35,145 bases of DNA from Acidobacteriota bacterium (GTDB lineage: Bacteria; Acidobacteriota; Blastocatellia; RBC074), in NCBI GenBank assembly GCA_016789605.1, contig JAEUQO010000039.1, positions 1 to 35,145 on the forward strand. Reading direction: 5' to 3'. A program made the position numbers and the translations under genes. This document shows, piece after piece, positions 17,919 to 27,477 of the stretch. Below the pieces are notes generated by a model, which was not told the DNA's origin, did not search any database, and saw only the letters and a list, made by a program, of their open reading frames with translations. How positions within the stretch are numbered: position 1 is the stretch's first letter; every line of letters begins with the position of its first letter.

Positions 17919-20900
17919 TCAACGCCATTCGCCTTGTAAGCTGAACGCCGCCCAGAAATACGGCGCTTGCCATTGTTTCTGTTGCAAAAGCTGCAATTGC
18001 GCGCTGCGCAGGGCAGTGGCAGGGCGTTCACTCTTAACAAGGAGCGACTGATAGAAAGCTTTCATCAGATCGGCTGTGGCACGGTCGCTGACATTCCACA
18101 AACTGACGACGACGCGCGGCGCGCCAGCGTACATAAATCCGCGCGTCAACCCGACCATTCCTTCACCGCGTATTTCTTTGCCCAAGCCTGTCTGACAAGC
18201 GCTGAGCACGACCAAATCCGTGGCGGGCAATTTCAGGTTGTAGATTTCCGGCGCGAGCAAATAGCCGTTTTGCGGTTTGCCTTGTTCATCCACAAGCGCG
18301 AGCACCAAGCCGGAAAGCTCCGGGTTCAGGCTGTTCAAAAAGCCGTGCGTGGCGAAATGCAGCAGCCGATATTGCCCCAGATCGTCAGCGCTGATGGCTG
18401 TGCGGTTGGCAGCGAAATCGAAGGCCGCGCGACTTTGGTCTTTTTCGGTCAGCGCCAGAATGGCTTCGGCTTCTTTGCGCGTGAAAGGCAAGCGCGGAAT
18501 GCGCAGCTCGCGGTCAGCCGCGCCGCTGTCTTTGGCGGATTTGTAAAGCAGCAGGCGTGACGGTTCGGTTGGGACAGTGGGCGTGCTGACCGGTTTTTCC
18601 TTGTCGGTCGCGGCAGCGGAGGGCGCTTTGAGCGAGACGGTTTTGACGCGCTCGTCTTTGGCTTCAAACACGGGGTCGGCAAAGACGGCGACAGTTTTTC
18701 TGGCTGGCGCGATTGCCGCAGCACGTTGCGCCTGTTCATGGCGCAAGGTCGCCAGGGTTGACGCGGACGGCAAGCTGACAAGTTCGTGAGTTGCCAACAA
18801 CGGTTTGAGCGCAGGCAGCGGTTTGTCCGAAGGCGAGGTTGCCGCCGTTGGCGCTGGCAGCGCGGCAAACGGGACGTATTGCAATCCGCCATCGCTGACG
18901 ATGAGCAATCGTTTGTTTCCCAACAGCGACCCGGCAGGACTTAGTAGCCAGCGGCTGAGTTGCGCGCCGGTTTGACGGCTAACGGCATCAGCTTGTGCGA
19001 TGCGATTGCGTTTTTGCTCGGCGGATTCGTTGCTCACTGGTTGGTTGCGCGCTGTCAGCGATTCGTAAAACCGCCGGGCGGTCTCTTCGATGAGGGCGCG
19101 TTTGGGCAAGGTGAAGCTTTGCACCGACGTTGCGCTAACCACCCAAAGATAGCTGCGTTCTTCGCCGAGGGCGTATTCAAGCAACAACGTTTTGGCATCG
19201 AGCAGTGATTGCAAGTCGCGCACGGTCAGCGGTTGTGGCTGTGTCAGTGCGGCATAACGCGGGCTGTGCTGACGAATTTGCGTTTGCACGTCGCGCAATT
19301 CGGTGCTGAGTTGTGCCAGTTCTTTGCTTAGCGCTGCGACTTGTTCCGCTTTGGCGCGTCCGCCGAGCAAGCGGATTTGCTCCGCCGTACGGTCATTGAG
19401 TTGTTCTTGCAAGGCGCGTTCGCGTTCGACCAGCGCGGCGTCAACACCTTGGCGAATATCGGCGCTGCTTTCGCCCAGCAATTCGAGCAGGCTGCGTGCG
19501 CGCGCTTGTTCGCTGACTTGCAGCGCTTCCGCGACAAATTTGCTGCGTGGCGCACGTTTGCCCAGGCGCATCAACACGTCAATGTACAGGTCATAGTATT
19601 GCTGAACCGAAGCGCGAAATTCGGCGCGCAATTCCGGGCTGGTCAGTTTGGCGCGCTGCGATTCCGTGAGCTTGATGGTTTTTTCAAGCTGCTCGCGCGC
19701 CTGTGGCAAACGATTGCTGCGACTTTCCAGGCGCGCCAGACCATAACGAACGCGCGCCTCGCGACGGCGGTCGGCGACTTCCTGACTCAAGGCTAAGGCC
19801 TGTTGCTGGCTGCTACGTGCTTTGTCAGTTTCACCGACGGCTTCGTAGGCAAAGCCAAGATTGTTGAGCAAGGCCGCTTCGCCGTTGCGGTTGCCGACTT
19901 CGCGTAACAGCGGCAACGCCTGTTCGTAATAGGACAAGGCGCGTCGTTGGTCGCCTTGCGATGAATATACGCGACCGTAATTGTTCAGAATGGCTGCTTC
20001 AGTTGCGCGCGCTTTGAGCTCTTGCGCAATGGGTAACGCCTGCGCCAGCGTGTTGAGCGCTTTGGCGTATTCTTCCGACGACCAATACGCCAGGGCCATC
20101 GAATTCAAAATGTCGGCTTCGACCTGTCGGTTTTTGGCTGTGCGCGCCGCCGTCAACGCCTGTTCGTAATAGTTCAGCGCTTCGTTGGGCATGCCCAACA
20201 GGTAATAGGCGCGTCCGGTCAGGTTTAGCGTAGTCGCCGACCGTTGCAGGTTCAGCGCCTGTGCAAACAGATCAAGCGCTTTCTGGTGTTCGCCAATGTC
20301 GGAATAGACCAATGCCAGGTCTGTCAGTGAAGTGGCTTCGCCCGCACGATCGCGAAGCGTGCGGCGAATGCGCAGCGCTTCTTCGTGCGTTTTGATGGCT
20401 TTGCGTTTGTCGCCCAGATCGCGATACGCGCGCCCCAGGTTGGCCAACGTGATGGCTTTCGCGCGCGGTTCGCGGCGCAAGGGAACCGCCTGTTCAAAGA
20501 CTTCACGGGCTTGCTGTTTGTCGCCCAGATCGGAATAGGCTGCGCCCAGGTTATTCAACACAGAGCCTTCGCCATCGCGATCACCCAACGTGCGGCGCAG
20601 TTCGAGAGCTTGTTGAAACGGAGTCAGCGCCGCGTCTTTCCGGTTCAAAAAATAGTGACATTGCCCGATGGCGACCAGCAGCTCAGCTTGTTCGCGTCGT
20701 TCGTTGCTGGCTTGCCGAATTTGCAACGCCTGATTGAAAGCTTCGATGGCTTTGGCATACGCGCCGACGCGCATTTGGGTGTCGCCTGCGCCATAGAGCG
20801 CAGCCGCTGTCAGGCTGAGTTCGCCAGCGTCACGCCAACGTTGTGCGGCTTGTTCGTATTGGGTGACGGCTGCACGTTTGACGTCCGCCGCGCGATCTTC

Positions 20901-21362
20901 TGCTTGCTTGGCTGCGGCCAAATATTCCTGTTGCGCGGTGAAGCAGGCCCGGTCAATTTCGGTGGGCGAACGTAGCGCCGTCAGGGTGATGCGCGCTTTG
21001 CCACGAGTTGTTTTGTCGGCATTGGTAACCTCAAGCCGATGCTGGCCGCCGCTTTCAGACAGCCACACCATCGTTTCTTTTCCTTCAAACCCGGCAAAAT
21101 CCACTTCCGCCAATTCTTTACCATCTGCCGCCAGAAGTTTGAACGAAACGTCCACCGCCGTCGGTTCTACCTGTATACGAAAGAATTGCCCGGCTGAGGT
21201 TGTGATGCCATACCGCTGCGTTTGTCCACCGTTCAGAGGCATGTCCAGCGACTGATTCAGCGTCAACGGAGCCGGAGATTGAGTTTGGGCGGATGCTTTT
21301 TGACCAAGTAACAACTGCCAGGAAAGCAGGCAAAACGACGCGATAAGTAAACGGCGACTCAT
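17919..21362 (-). CDS. Exported TPR-CHAT caspase-like protease
   Basis: The 1147-residue product starts at ATG 21362 after TGAGGAG. Residues 1-25 are a signal peptide (LIASFCLLSWQLLLGQKASA). Residues about 30-135 look like a PPC-type beta-sandwich (FFRIQVEPTAVDVSFKLLAA). Residues about 180-570 are Kinesin-light-chain-like TPRs (SVLNNLGAAYSDLGDKQQAR and many variants). A coiled, charged stretch follows. Residues about 760-1147 are a CHAT domain (caspase HetF-associated with TPRs). The predicted dyad is His1006 in FATHG and Cys1056 in LSACQTGLG, and both are intact. CHAT domains are clan CD cysteine proteases; several are activated by partner proteins. An exported CHAT protein would act in the periplasm; its substrate is unknown. 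It heads the run with the TonB-C-like and DUF4384-like genes. Confidence 0.92.
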   Translation of the reverse strand: MSRRLLIASFCLLSWQLLLGQKASAQTQSPAPLTLNQSLDMPLNGGQTQRYGITTSAGQFFRIQVEPTAVDVSFKLLAADGKELAEVDFAGFEGKETMVWLSESGGQHRLEVTNADKTTRGKARITLTALRSPTEIDRACFTAQQEYLAAAKQAEDRAADVKRAAVTQYEQAAQRWRDAGELSLTAAALYGAGDTQMRVGAYAKAIEAFNQALQIRQASNERREQAELLVAIGQCHYFLNRKDAALTPFQQALELRRTLGDRDGEGSVLNNLGAAYSDLGDKQQAREVFEQAVPLRREPRAKAITLANLGRAYRDLGDKRKAIKTHEEALRIRRTLRDRAGEATSLTDLALVYSDIGEHQKALDLFAQALNLQRSATTLNLTGRAYYLLGMPNEALNYYEQALTAARTAKNRQVEADILNSMALAYWSSEEYAKALNTLAQALPIAQELKARATEAAILNNYGRVYSSQGDQRRALSYYEQALPLLREVGNRNGEAALLNNLGFAYEAVGETDKARSSQQQALALSQEVADRRREARVRYGLARLESRSNRLPQAREQLEKTIKLTESQRAKLTSPELRAEFRASVQQYYDLYIDVLMRLGKRAPRSKFVAEALQVSEQARARSLLELLGESSADIRQGVDAALVERERALQEQLNDRTAEQIRLLGGRAKAEQVAALSKELAQLSTELRDVQTQIRQHSPRYAALTQPQPLTVRDLQSLLDAKTLLLEYALGEERSYLWVVSATSVQSFTLPKRALIEETARRFYESLTARNQPVSNESAEQKRNRIAQADAVSRQTGAQLSRWLLSPAGSLLGNKRLLIVSDGGLQYVPFAALPAPTAATSPSDKPLPALKPLLATHELVSLPSASTLATLRHEQAQRAAAIAPARKTVAVFADPVFEAKDERVKTVSLKAPSAAATDKEKPVSTPTVPTEPSRLLLYKSAKDSGAADRELRIPRLPFTRKEAEAILALTEKDQSRAAFDFAANRTAISADDLGQYRLLHFATHGFLNSLNPELSGLVLALVDEQGKPQNGYLLAPEIYNLKLPATDLVVLSACQTGLGKEIRGEGMVGLTRGFMYAGAPRVVVSLWNVSDRATADLMKAFYQSLLVKSERPATALRSAQLQLLQQKQWQAPYFWAAFSLQGEWR

Positions 21363-21455
21363 GGCAACTCCTCACAAAAAATGGCCTTGGTGATGTAAGG
21401 AGGCGATGATGCGTCGGTTCAGGTGCAATGGCAAGCGTCAGCGGCAGGATTACCT

Positions 21456-21506
21456 GGCGAGAAAGAGCGCTGCTTGCCGAGCGAATCGCGAGCGCTCTTG
21501 CTCGCC
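21456..21506. terminator. Long stem-loop after the DUF11 gene
   Basis: GGCGAG and AAGAGCGCT (21456-21471) pair with AGCGCTCTT and CTCGCC (21491-21506), with one A/G mismatch at 21462/21500. It starts 14 bases past the DUF11 stop at 21521, the position of a terminator. However, the T-rich tract (CCTTTGTTTT) lies on its plus-strand side, so on sequence alone it would terminate plus-strand transcription better. Confidence 0.55.
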
Positions 21507-21520
21507 CCTTTGTTTTGCGC

Positions 21521-23785
21521 CTAGCACGAAGGAGGAAACACCGGCACGGTAATCACTGCGCTGGGCAGTAAGCGCAGGACGTGCAGGTTATGTCCGCCTT
21601 CGAATGCGCCGGACGTACTGGTCGAATTGTCGTTGCGATTATGCATGGCCCCGACGATGGCGGCTTCACTGGCAGTCCAAAGCTTCATCCAGCCGCTGCG
21701 CCCGGCGGGAATGATGTTCTCAAAGCGAGGCGTTGTGCGCGGGAAGTTATTGTTGAGCGAAGAACGCAACAGGCACGTGCCGACATTCAGGTTGAAGCTG
21801 AAGACGTTTTCCGCATCGTCATATAGCAAGCCAAACACCGTTCCGATGGGGCGAATGCCGGTGGCCCAATTGCCATCCACACGCGCCAGCATCAAAAACG
21901 TATCGTTGCCTTCGGCGCGGCTGGGAATGTTGTCGAGCGCCAACACACGCGGCAATTGGTTGAATCCGCGCGGGCTGCCATCGAAATACAGTTCGGCGAA
22001 AGGATCGTTGGGGTTGCAGGTCGGCACGGGGCTGCCGAATTCTGACGCGACGGATTCTGTTTCCAGATCAATGTCCCGACGCGGCGACGCCGTGAATTTG
22101 ATGTTGGCGTTGCCGATCAGATAGTTAAAGCTGATCGGGCAACCGGTGTTGTGACCGCCAGCGAATCCGGCAGGGCCATCAACGGCCAGCGCCATCATAT
22201 AACCTGTCGTGCCGGGGTCGACGTCGGACATAAAGAAGCTGGTTGTCTGGTTCGCCGTCAGGCAAAGAAACGAATCGGCCACTGCGCACGTCGCGCCATC
22301 CACAAAAAACAAATGCACCACGACGTTCAACGTCGGGTGTACGTTGGTCAGATTGACGCGCGTATTGTTCTGATTGGTGTCGCCGGTGGCCGCAGAAGAG
22401 AATAATCCGGCGAACATGACCGAACCGGGTTTCGAACTGCTGATGGACGATTGCGCTGGCACACAAGCGCCTGGGCCAAGATTGGCCAGCAGCACATTGA
22501 TCGTTGTTGTCGCGGAATTATTTGCCGCTACGGGATCGGATAAACAGGCGCTGGACGCTACAGACGCGGTGTTGACCGCCGTCGCCAGCTGGCAGGTTTC
22601 GGGCACATGCGTTTGAATCGTGATCTTGACCGATTGGCCCGCTGGCAGCAGTCCGAGAGCGCAGTTCACCGTCCCGGAACCTACACCGGTGCAACTGCCT
22701 TGTGACGCTGTGATGGCTTCTGCCATAAATGATGCGGGCAACAGATCGTTGAACTGTGTGTTGGGGCTGTCTGACGGACCGCGATTACTGACGACAAACG
22801 AATAGACCACTGTGGTATCAGGAACTGCGGACGCGGGAGCTCCGCTCGCAGTGACGCTCAAATCGGCTAGGGTTAGCGCAGTAGTTTGTACGGTGGAAAT
22901 GTTATTCGTCGTATTGGGGTCCACTGTGGCAGCGGTGATGGTTGCAGTTGAAATCAGCGGTCTATCGCAAGTGATGTTGGGGGCAAGGCGTACTGAAAAA
23001 ACAAAGCTTTCACCTGTGCCGCTGGCCAGCGATATCATGGTGCAACTGATGTTGCCTCCGGCATTGAGTGCAGGTGTGGAGCACGTCATGCCATTGCCGG
23101 GCGTAAATGACGTCAGGGTTGTGCCCGTCGGCAACGTGGCCGTGATGGTCAGGGTTCGCGCCGTGCTGGGCCCCAGATTGACGAACGAGACGGAATAGTC
23201 GGCGATTGTTCCCGCAACAGCGGTGACTGGCCCGCTGTTGGAAATCACCAGGTCCGCAGAGGTTGTGCCAACGGGGACGACGTTGACCGTCGCCGAGGCT
23301 GACGTGCTGGCAAAGTTTTCACCCGTGAGCACGGCAGAGTTGACCAGCGCCGAATTGGCCGCGACGGTTGTTGCAACATTGACCACGATCGTGATGATGG
23401 CAGATGTCTGAGCTGCCATTGTTTGAGCTAGGCAATTAACTGCGCCGGTATTGCCTGTGCCGGGATTTGTACAGTTCCAGCCACTAGGAGCGCTCACAGA
23501 GACAAAAGTCGTTGCCGTGGGCAAAGTATCGGAAAGGTTCAGGAAAGAGGCGATTTCTGTCCCAGTGTTACTGACCGTCAGCGTATAGGTGATGCTTCCG
23601 CCTGGCGTGACCTGATTGACAGACGCCGATTTGGCCAGCGACACGGTTGCCGCTGCGCGCGCGGCCGTCGCCGTCTGAATCAGCCCAGGTGGTGTTTGCG
23701 TGCGCAAACACCATGCGAACAGCACACACGACGCGGCCAGCAAAAAGAGCGAACGGAATAAATTAAGTTTGCGCAAAGTTTTCAT
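21521..23785 (-). CDS. Secreted DUF11-repeat protein with the shared C-terminal domain
   Basis: The 754-residue product is taken from ATG 23785 (MKTLRKLNLFRSLFLLAASC, a signal peptide). A GTG at 23794 has a better placed GAGAGG and would add three residues. Residues about 45-440 are three DUF11 (TIGR01451-type) repeats. Each has a 'xYxLTVSNTG', 'DTLPTATTF' and 'NSAxLTG' pattern (for example PGGSITYTLTVSNTGTE, ATLPTGTTLTSFTPGNG). The remaining 300 residues form a separate domain ([58 protein letters not shown], ending VPVFPPSC). This domain recurs in the left-edge gene. Its function is unknown. DUF11 repeats are common stalks in surface proteins, so the C-terminal domain may be the working head; this is inference. 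Confidence 0.85.
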   Translation of the reverse strand: MKTLRKLNLFRSLFLLAASCVLFAWCLRTQTPPGLIQTATAARAAATVSLAKSASVNQVTPGGSITYTLTVSNTGTEIASFLNLSDTLPTATTFVSVSAPSGWNCTNPGTGNTGAVNCLAQTMAAQTSAIITIVVNVATTVAANSALVNSAVLTGENFASTSASATVNVVPVGTTSADLVISNSGPVTAVAGTIADYSVSFVNLGPSTARTLTITATLPTGTTLTSFTPGNGMTCSTPALNAGGNISCTMISLASGTGESFVFSVRLAPNITCDRPLISTATITAATVDPNTTNNISTVQTTALTLADLSVTASGAPASAVPDTTVVYSFVVSNRGPSDSPNTQFNDLLPASFMAEAITASQGSCTGVGSGTVNCALGLLPAGQSVKITIQTHVPETCQLATAVNTASVASSACLSDPVAANNSATTTINVLLANLGPGACVPAQSSISSSKPGSVMFAGLFSSAATGDTNQNNTRVNLTNVHPTLNVVVHLFFVDGATCAVADSFLCLTANQTTSFFMSDVDPGTTGYMMALAVDGPAGFAGGHNTGCPISFNYLIGNANIKFTASPRRDIDLETESVASEFGSPVPTCNPNDPFAELYFDGSPRGFNQLPRVLALDNIPSRAEGNDTFLMLARVDGNWATGIRPIGTVFGLLYDDAENVFSFNLNVGTCLLRSSLNNNFPRTTPRFENIIPAGRSGWMKLWTASEAAIVGAMHNRNDNSTSTSGAFEGGHNLHVLRLLPSAVITVPVFPPSC

Positions 23786-24090
23786 AACCAACACATTCCA
23801 GCCTCTCAACGGCTGCCAAACTACTGCCAGACAGTCAGCGGATGCCGGTGTTTAGAATCAATTGATTGTAGGGAGGAATCGTTTGTTTGTTTGCTACGCG
23901 CAAGAGGGGACAGACAGAAAGACGTGCGCGCTGGGTTGTCGTTCCGATGCCGGGCAAAGCTTACAAGCGCAATTGAGGACTGTCAATTTTGTGTGCGGAC
24001 AACGCGGGGGAAAACGACGATAGGCAGTGGAGGATGAATCTCATCCCTCACTGCCTATCTGTTTGAATGCTTGTTGAAAACGCTACTGGG
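23786..24090. other. Intergenic region upstream of the DUF11 gene
   Basis: These 305 bases contain the terminator of the beta-barrel gene (24020-24058) and the promoter region of the DUF11 gene. No other gene, RNA or riboswitch was recognised. Confidence 0.5.
24020..24058 (-). terminator. Intrinsic terminator of the outer-membrane beta-barrel gene
   Basis: Arms 24020-24037 and 24041-24058 (ATAGGCAGTG...CACTGCCTAT) pair over 18 positions with two mismatches around a tiny loop. It lies 32 bases past the stop at 24091. On the minus strand CGTCGTTTTCC follows, giving a short U-run. Confidence 0.7.
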
Positions 24091-24600
24091 TTAGCGGAAC
24101 GTTATGCCGACGCGAAAGCCCAGGACGTGAAAGTCTGGAGTTTGTGGCGGCACGTGATCACGAAATTCAAAGCGCAAACCAGTACGTTCCTTGAACCAAT
24201 AATTGACGCCAGCGCCAAAATTGACGGCGTTCAACGAGTCGCTGCGAAAGAACAGGGAATACCCACCTGTCACAAACGGGACGACCTTGCCTGATTTGCT
24301 CGCCTTCAAAAAGTGATATTGCCCGTCTACGGACAAGATGCCGAATCCGTCGCCCAGAGAGCGGGCAGGAGCGACATAGCCGATTTCGCCGCCGACGCCC
24401 AGGCCTTTGTAGAGCAGGCCTTCGCCGCCTGCGCCGAAATGCAGTGTGGTCACGGGATAATCGCTATATGCGCCGGGCGCGGCAAACGCGTATCCGTGTG
24501 CCCGATATTCTTTGTTGCTGGGTGTTGGTTGTGGCGTTTGTGCTGCCAGTACTGCGGGCAGCGCAACGAGCAGGGCAGCAATCAAAAATAGTCTTTTCAT
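24091..24600 (-). CDS. Small outer-membrane beta-barrel protein
   Basis: The 169-residue product starts at ATG 24600, chosen because GGAG lies six bases upstream and a signal peptide begins there (MKRLFLIAALLVALPAVLAA). A longer frame to 24720 adds unlikely sequence. The mature part alternates polar and hydrophobic residues with Gly and aromatics (LHFGAGGEGLLYKGLGVGGE, GVNYWFKERTGLRFEFRDHV). It ends in an amphipathic strand (FRVGITFR). This fits an eight-stranded barrel of the OmpA/OmpW-like size class. It lies 223 bases downstream of the kinase gene and is followed by a terminator. The ligand is unknown. Confidence 0.75.
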   Translation of the reverse strand: MKRLFLIAALLVALPAVLAAQTPQPTPSNKEYRAHGYAFAAPGAYSDYPVTTLHFGAGGEGLLYKGLGVGGEIGYVAPARSLGDGFGILSVDGQYHFLKASKSGKVVPFVTGGYSLFFRSDSLNAVNFGAGVNYWFKERTGLRFEFRDHVPPQTPDFHVLGFRVGITFR

Positions 24601-24823
24601 CTCTTTCTCCTTCTTGATGGTGAAGTTGTGTTTCTTGACGGAAGGAGTAAGGGCAAGACGAGTGCCAGCAGAGGCGAAACTGCGCGGCCCGCAGAAAAAG
24701 AGGAACTGCCACAGAATCAACCGGTTAGAAACCGTTCGTGCGCAGGGGAGACGCCATGGGGAGCGGAATTATGGCGCAACCTGCCAGCCGGATGCGTCTA
24801 TGGTCAGATTTATCTGGCAGGCG

Positions 24824-26656
24824 TTAGCGGTGCTCCAGTTTGATGGGATAGATCAACACGCCGTCTTTGCCGCCGCGCAAATTCTTTTGATTTTCATCCA
24901 GCTCAACGGTCGGTTTGGTGGTCGGGTATTGTTGCGAAAGGAACTGTTGTACGGCGGTGATTTGCGTTTTGTCTTTGATCTCCCCGCCGTGTTCCGGCGA
25001 AATCCATTTCCGCACCGCTTCCAGTTCCGGAATTGGGCGTTCGCTCCACACCAGCCAAAAGGTTTCCGTGCCTTTTTCCTTGTCTACTACCAACCAATTG
25101 GCAGGGCCGCCATCGGGTACGGAACGCGACTGACCAGCGTTGATCGTTGGGGCGTTGGTGGCGGAAATTTCCGGCGCAGGGAAAATTGCGTTGTAGCTGG
25201 GCAAGCCGTCCTGCGGTTTTGGGCCTTCGTTGATGAGGTAAAGGAAACCGTTTTGCGTGCTGTTGAAGACAAAGCAAAGTTGGTCGCCCGGCGTAAAGAC
25301 GATTTCCTGATTGAACTGTTTGGGTGGTTCGTTGGGGGAGGATTTGGCCAGCACCCGCAGCGAATAGCTGAGATTGCGTGTCGCGGTCGTCGCTGTCGTG
25401 GGCGTGGTTTGCGACGAAGTCGTTGGGTCTGGTTGGCGACTGCGCCACCACCAAAGTCCCAGGCCAACGATGGCCAGCAACGCAACCGCCGCCAACCAGA
25501 GTTTGGTCTGCGAACCGGTTGCGATCGTGACCGGTTCGCGGCGGACTTCGGCGGTTAGTGTGGATTGATCTACCTGCGTTTGCGCGCTGTGTGTGGCAAC
25601 CGTATTCGGCCCAAGACGCGCTGAGTTGGTGTTGGCATTCACGGGCGCGACTTCGCCGGTGAAACTGCCCGAGAGACGCTCTGCCCCGGTGAGGGCGCGG
25701 GCCAGGTCTTCGCCCAGGTCTTTGGCACGCGCGTAACGTTGTTGTGGATCGAAGGCAAGCGCTTTCAAGATGACGCTTTCGGCGGTGGACGGCAAATCTT
25801 CGCGCAAGCGCGAGGGAGGGATTTGTGGTCCGCGTTGTTGCAGTTCGTGCAATTGCACGAGCGTGTCGGCGTAATACGGCATGCGTCCGGTGAGCATTTC
25901 ATACGCCATGACGCCAAGCGCCCACACATCTGACGACACGTCCGGCTGTCCGCGCAATTGTTCGGGAGCCATATAGGGCAAAGCGCCGGCGACTTTGGTT
26001 TTTTCCGCTTGGGTCGCGACTTGCGAGTCTTTGACCGTCGCAATGCCAAAATCAATCAGCTTGATTTGCTCTTCGTCATCGCCCAGCCGCTGCAACATGA
26101 TGTTTTCGGGTTTCAGGTCGCGATGGATGATGCCTCGGTCGTGAGCAGAACTAAGCGCATTGCCGATCTGGCGCAGCATGTTGCCGATCTGGCCAAGGCT
26201 GAGCGGCTGTTCTTTCATCAGCGAACGCAGCGTAACGCCTTCGACATATTGCATGACGAAGAATTCTTTGCCGTCGGGCATGGTGCCCACATCCAACACG
26301 CCGACAATGCCGGGGTGATCCAAGCGCACCAGGGCTTCGATTTCCTGCTCAAATTTTTTCTTGAACCACGGCGTGTGCAACGACTGCCCGGCGTCCTGCA
26401 ACAAGACTTTGATGACGACGCGCCGGTTCAGCAATTGCGTATCACGCGCCAGATACACCACGCCAATGCCGCCCCGTCCCAATTCGCCTTCGATTTGATA
26501 GCGGTCTTTTAATAACGCGCCGTCATATTGCGTTTGCTTCAAGGTTGGTGGCGCGGGGATCGGCGCCGTGCCAAACGGGGTAACGGGTTGTGTCGTATTG
26601 CCGGAAATGTTTTTGGTTTCCATCGCGGTTTCCAGGTGAATCTGTTCGTCAGGCAT
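24824..26656 (-). CDS. Membrane Ser/Thr protein kinase with C-terminal DUF4384-like domain
   Basis: The 610-residue protein has an N-terminal Pro/Thr-rich stretch, then a Hanks-type kinase at about 53-320. Key residues are present: Gly-rich loop GELGRGGIGVVYLA, Lys83 in VVIKVL, catalytic Asp180 in HRDLKPEN, DFG Asp202 in LIDFGIA, and PYMAPEQLRG. A single membrane segment lies at about 385-405 (LWLAAVALLAIVGLGLWWWR). The outside part (about 430-560) resembles DUF4384: VFTPGDQLCFVFNSTQNGFL, YLINEGPKPQDG, FPAPE. This is the same pattern as in the exported protein at 16172-17101. The sensor domain thus probably faces the periplasm and the kinase the cytoplasm. Start 26656 (ATG) has no strong ribosome site; ATG 26623 is an alternative. 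It is divergent from the LOG gene. Confidence 0.92.
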   Translation of the reverse strand: MPDEQIHLETAMETKNISGNTTQPVTPFGTAPIPAPPTLKQTQYDGALLKDRYQIEGELGRGGIGVVYLARDTQLLNRRVVIKVLLQDAGQSLHTPWFKKKFEQEIEALVRLDHPGIVGVLDVGTMPDGKEFFVMQYVEGVTLRSLMKEQPLSLGQIGNMLRQIGNALSSAHDRGIIHRDLKPENIMLQRLGDDEEQIKLIDFGIATVKDSQVATQAEKTKVAGALPYMAPEQLRGQPDVSSDVWALGVMAYEMLTGRMPYYADTLVQLHELQQRGPQIPPSRLREDLPSTAESVILKALAFDPQQRYARAKDLGEDLARALTGAERLSGSFTGEVAPVNANTNSARLGPNTVATHSAQTQVDQSTLTAEVRREPVTIATGSQTKLWLAAVALLAIVGLGLWWWRSRQPDPTTSSQTTPTTATTATRNLSYSLRVLAKSSPNEPPKQFNQEIVFTPGDQLCFVFNSTQNGFLYLINEGPKPQDGLPSYNAIFPAPEISATNAPTINAGQSRSVPDGGPANWLVVDKEKGTETFWLVWSERPIPELEAVRKWISPEHGGEIKDKTQITAVQQFLSQQYPTTKPTVELDENQKNLRGGKDGVLIYPIKLEHR

Positions 26657-26830
26657 TGTTAACGGCGTGCGGCGTGAATATTACCACTGTGCCCGGAATT
26701 GCGACTAGGCTGGCATTCGGTCCGCTTCGCAAAAAGATAAATTGATTCACCTGACGCTGACAGGCAACATGACTCTGTGAGCGGTTGGCGCTGGCTGACC
26801 GGCGAAAATTTTAGGAGGGACGTACGAGAA

Positions 26831-27439
26831 ATGAGTGAACAATTGATCAAACGGATTTGCGTGTTTTGTGGCTCCAGTCTGGGAACGCGCGAAATTTATG
26901 GGCAGCAAGCGCAGCAATTGGGGCAGGCGTTTGTCGCACGCGGCATTGAGCTGGTTTATGGCGGCGGCGGCATTGGCGTGATGGGCGCGGTGGCTGGTGC
27001 TGTCATCAACGGCGGCGGGAAAGTGATCGGCGTCATGCCTTATGCGTTGGCGACCAAAGAGCGCGCCTTGACCAATGAAAACAGCCACACGGAATTGCGC
27101 GTGGTCAACACCATGCACGAACGCAAGGCGCTGATGGCCGAACTCTCTGACGCGTTCATTGCCTTGCCCGGCGGCTTTGGCACTTTTGACGAATTGTTTG
27201 AGATCATTACCTGGGGCCAGCTTGGCATCCACCAAAAACCGATTGGCTTGCTCAATATAGACGGCTATTTCGATCCGTTGCTGGCGATGATTGACCGTGC
27301 AGTGACAGACGGATTTGTGCAACCGCAGTATCGCGGCTTGTTTGTGATTTCCGATTCCATCTCGGAACTCTTGACACAAATACACGATTACCAGCCGCTG
27401 AAAAGCATTGTGCAATGGATTGAGATGAGTGAGACTTAA
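26831..27439 (+). CDS. LOG-family nucleoside 5'-monophosphate phosphoribohydrolase
   Basis: The 202-residue protein matches the LOG/TIGR00730 family, which cleaves the N-glycosidic bond of AMP-like nucleotides or cytokinin riboside monophosphates to a base and ribose 5-phosphate. Motifs visible are RICVFCGSSLG at the N-terminus, LVYGGGGIGVMGAVA (Rossmann Gly-rich loop), and MHERKALM with Arg98. PGGFGTFDEL at 113-122 carries Glu121; these are the family's active-site residues. The length is normal. ATG 26831 was chosen because AGGAGG lies at 26813-26818 and homology begins there; an upstream GTG at 26777 is less likely. It probably acts in the cytoplasm. The bacterial role, purine salvage or cytokinin-like signalling, cannot be decided from sequence. 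It may be co-transcribed with the next gene 38 bases downstream. Confidence 0.93.
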   Translation: MSEQLIKRICVFCGSSLGTREIYGQQAQQLGQAFVARGIELVYGGGGIGVMGAVAGAVINGGGKVIGVMPYALATKERALTNENSHTELRVVNTMHERKALMAELSDAFIALPGGFGTFDELFEIITWGQLGIHQKPIGLLNIDGYFDPLLAMIDRAVTDGFVQPQYRGLFVISDSISELLTQIHDYQPLKSIVQWIEMSET

Positions 27440-27477
27440 ACGCGCAAGATCATTCCTTCGATGAGAAAGTCTCTTTT

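Noticed and set aside
26747..27415. Minus-strand ORF over the LOG gene
   Set aside because: The plus strand carries all LOG motifs including PGGFGT; the antisense frame has no recognisable domain.
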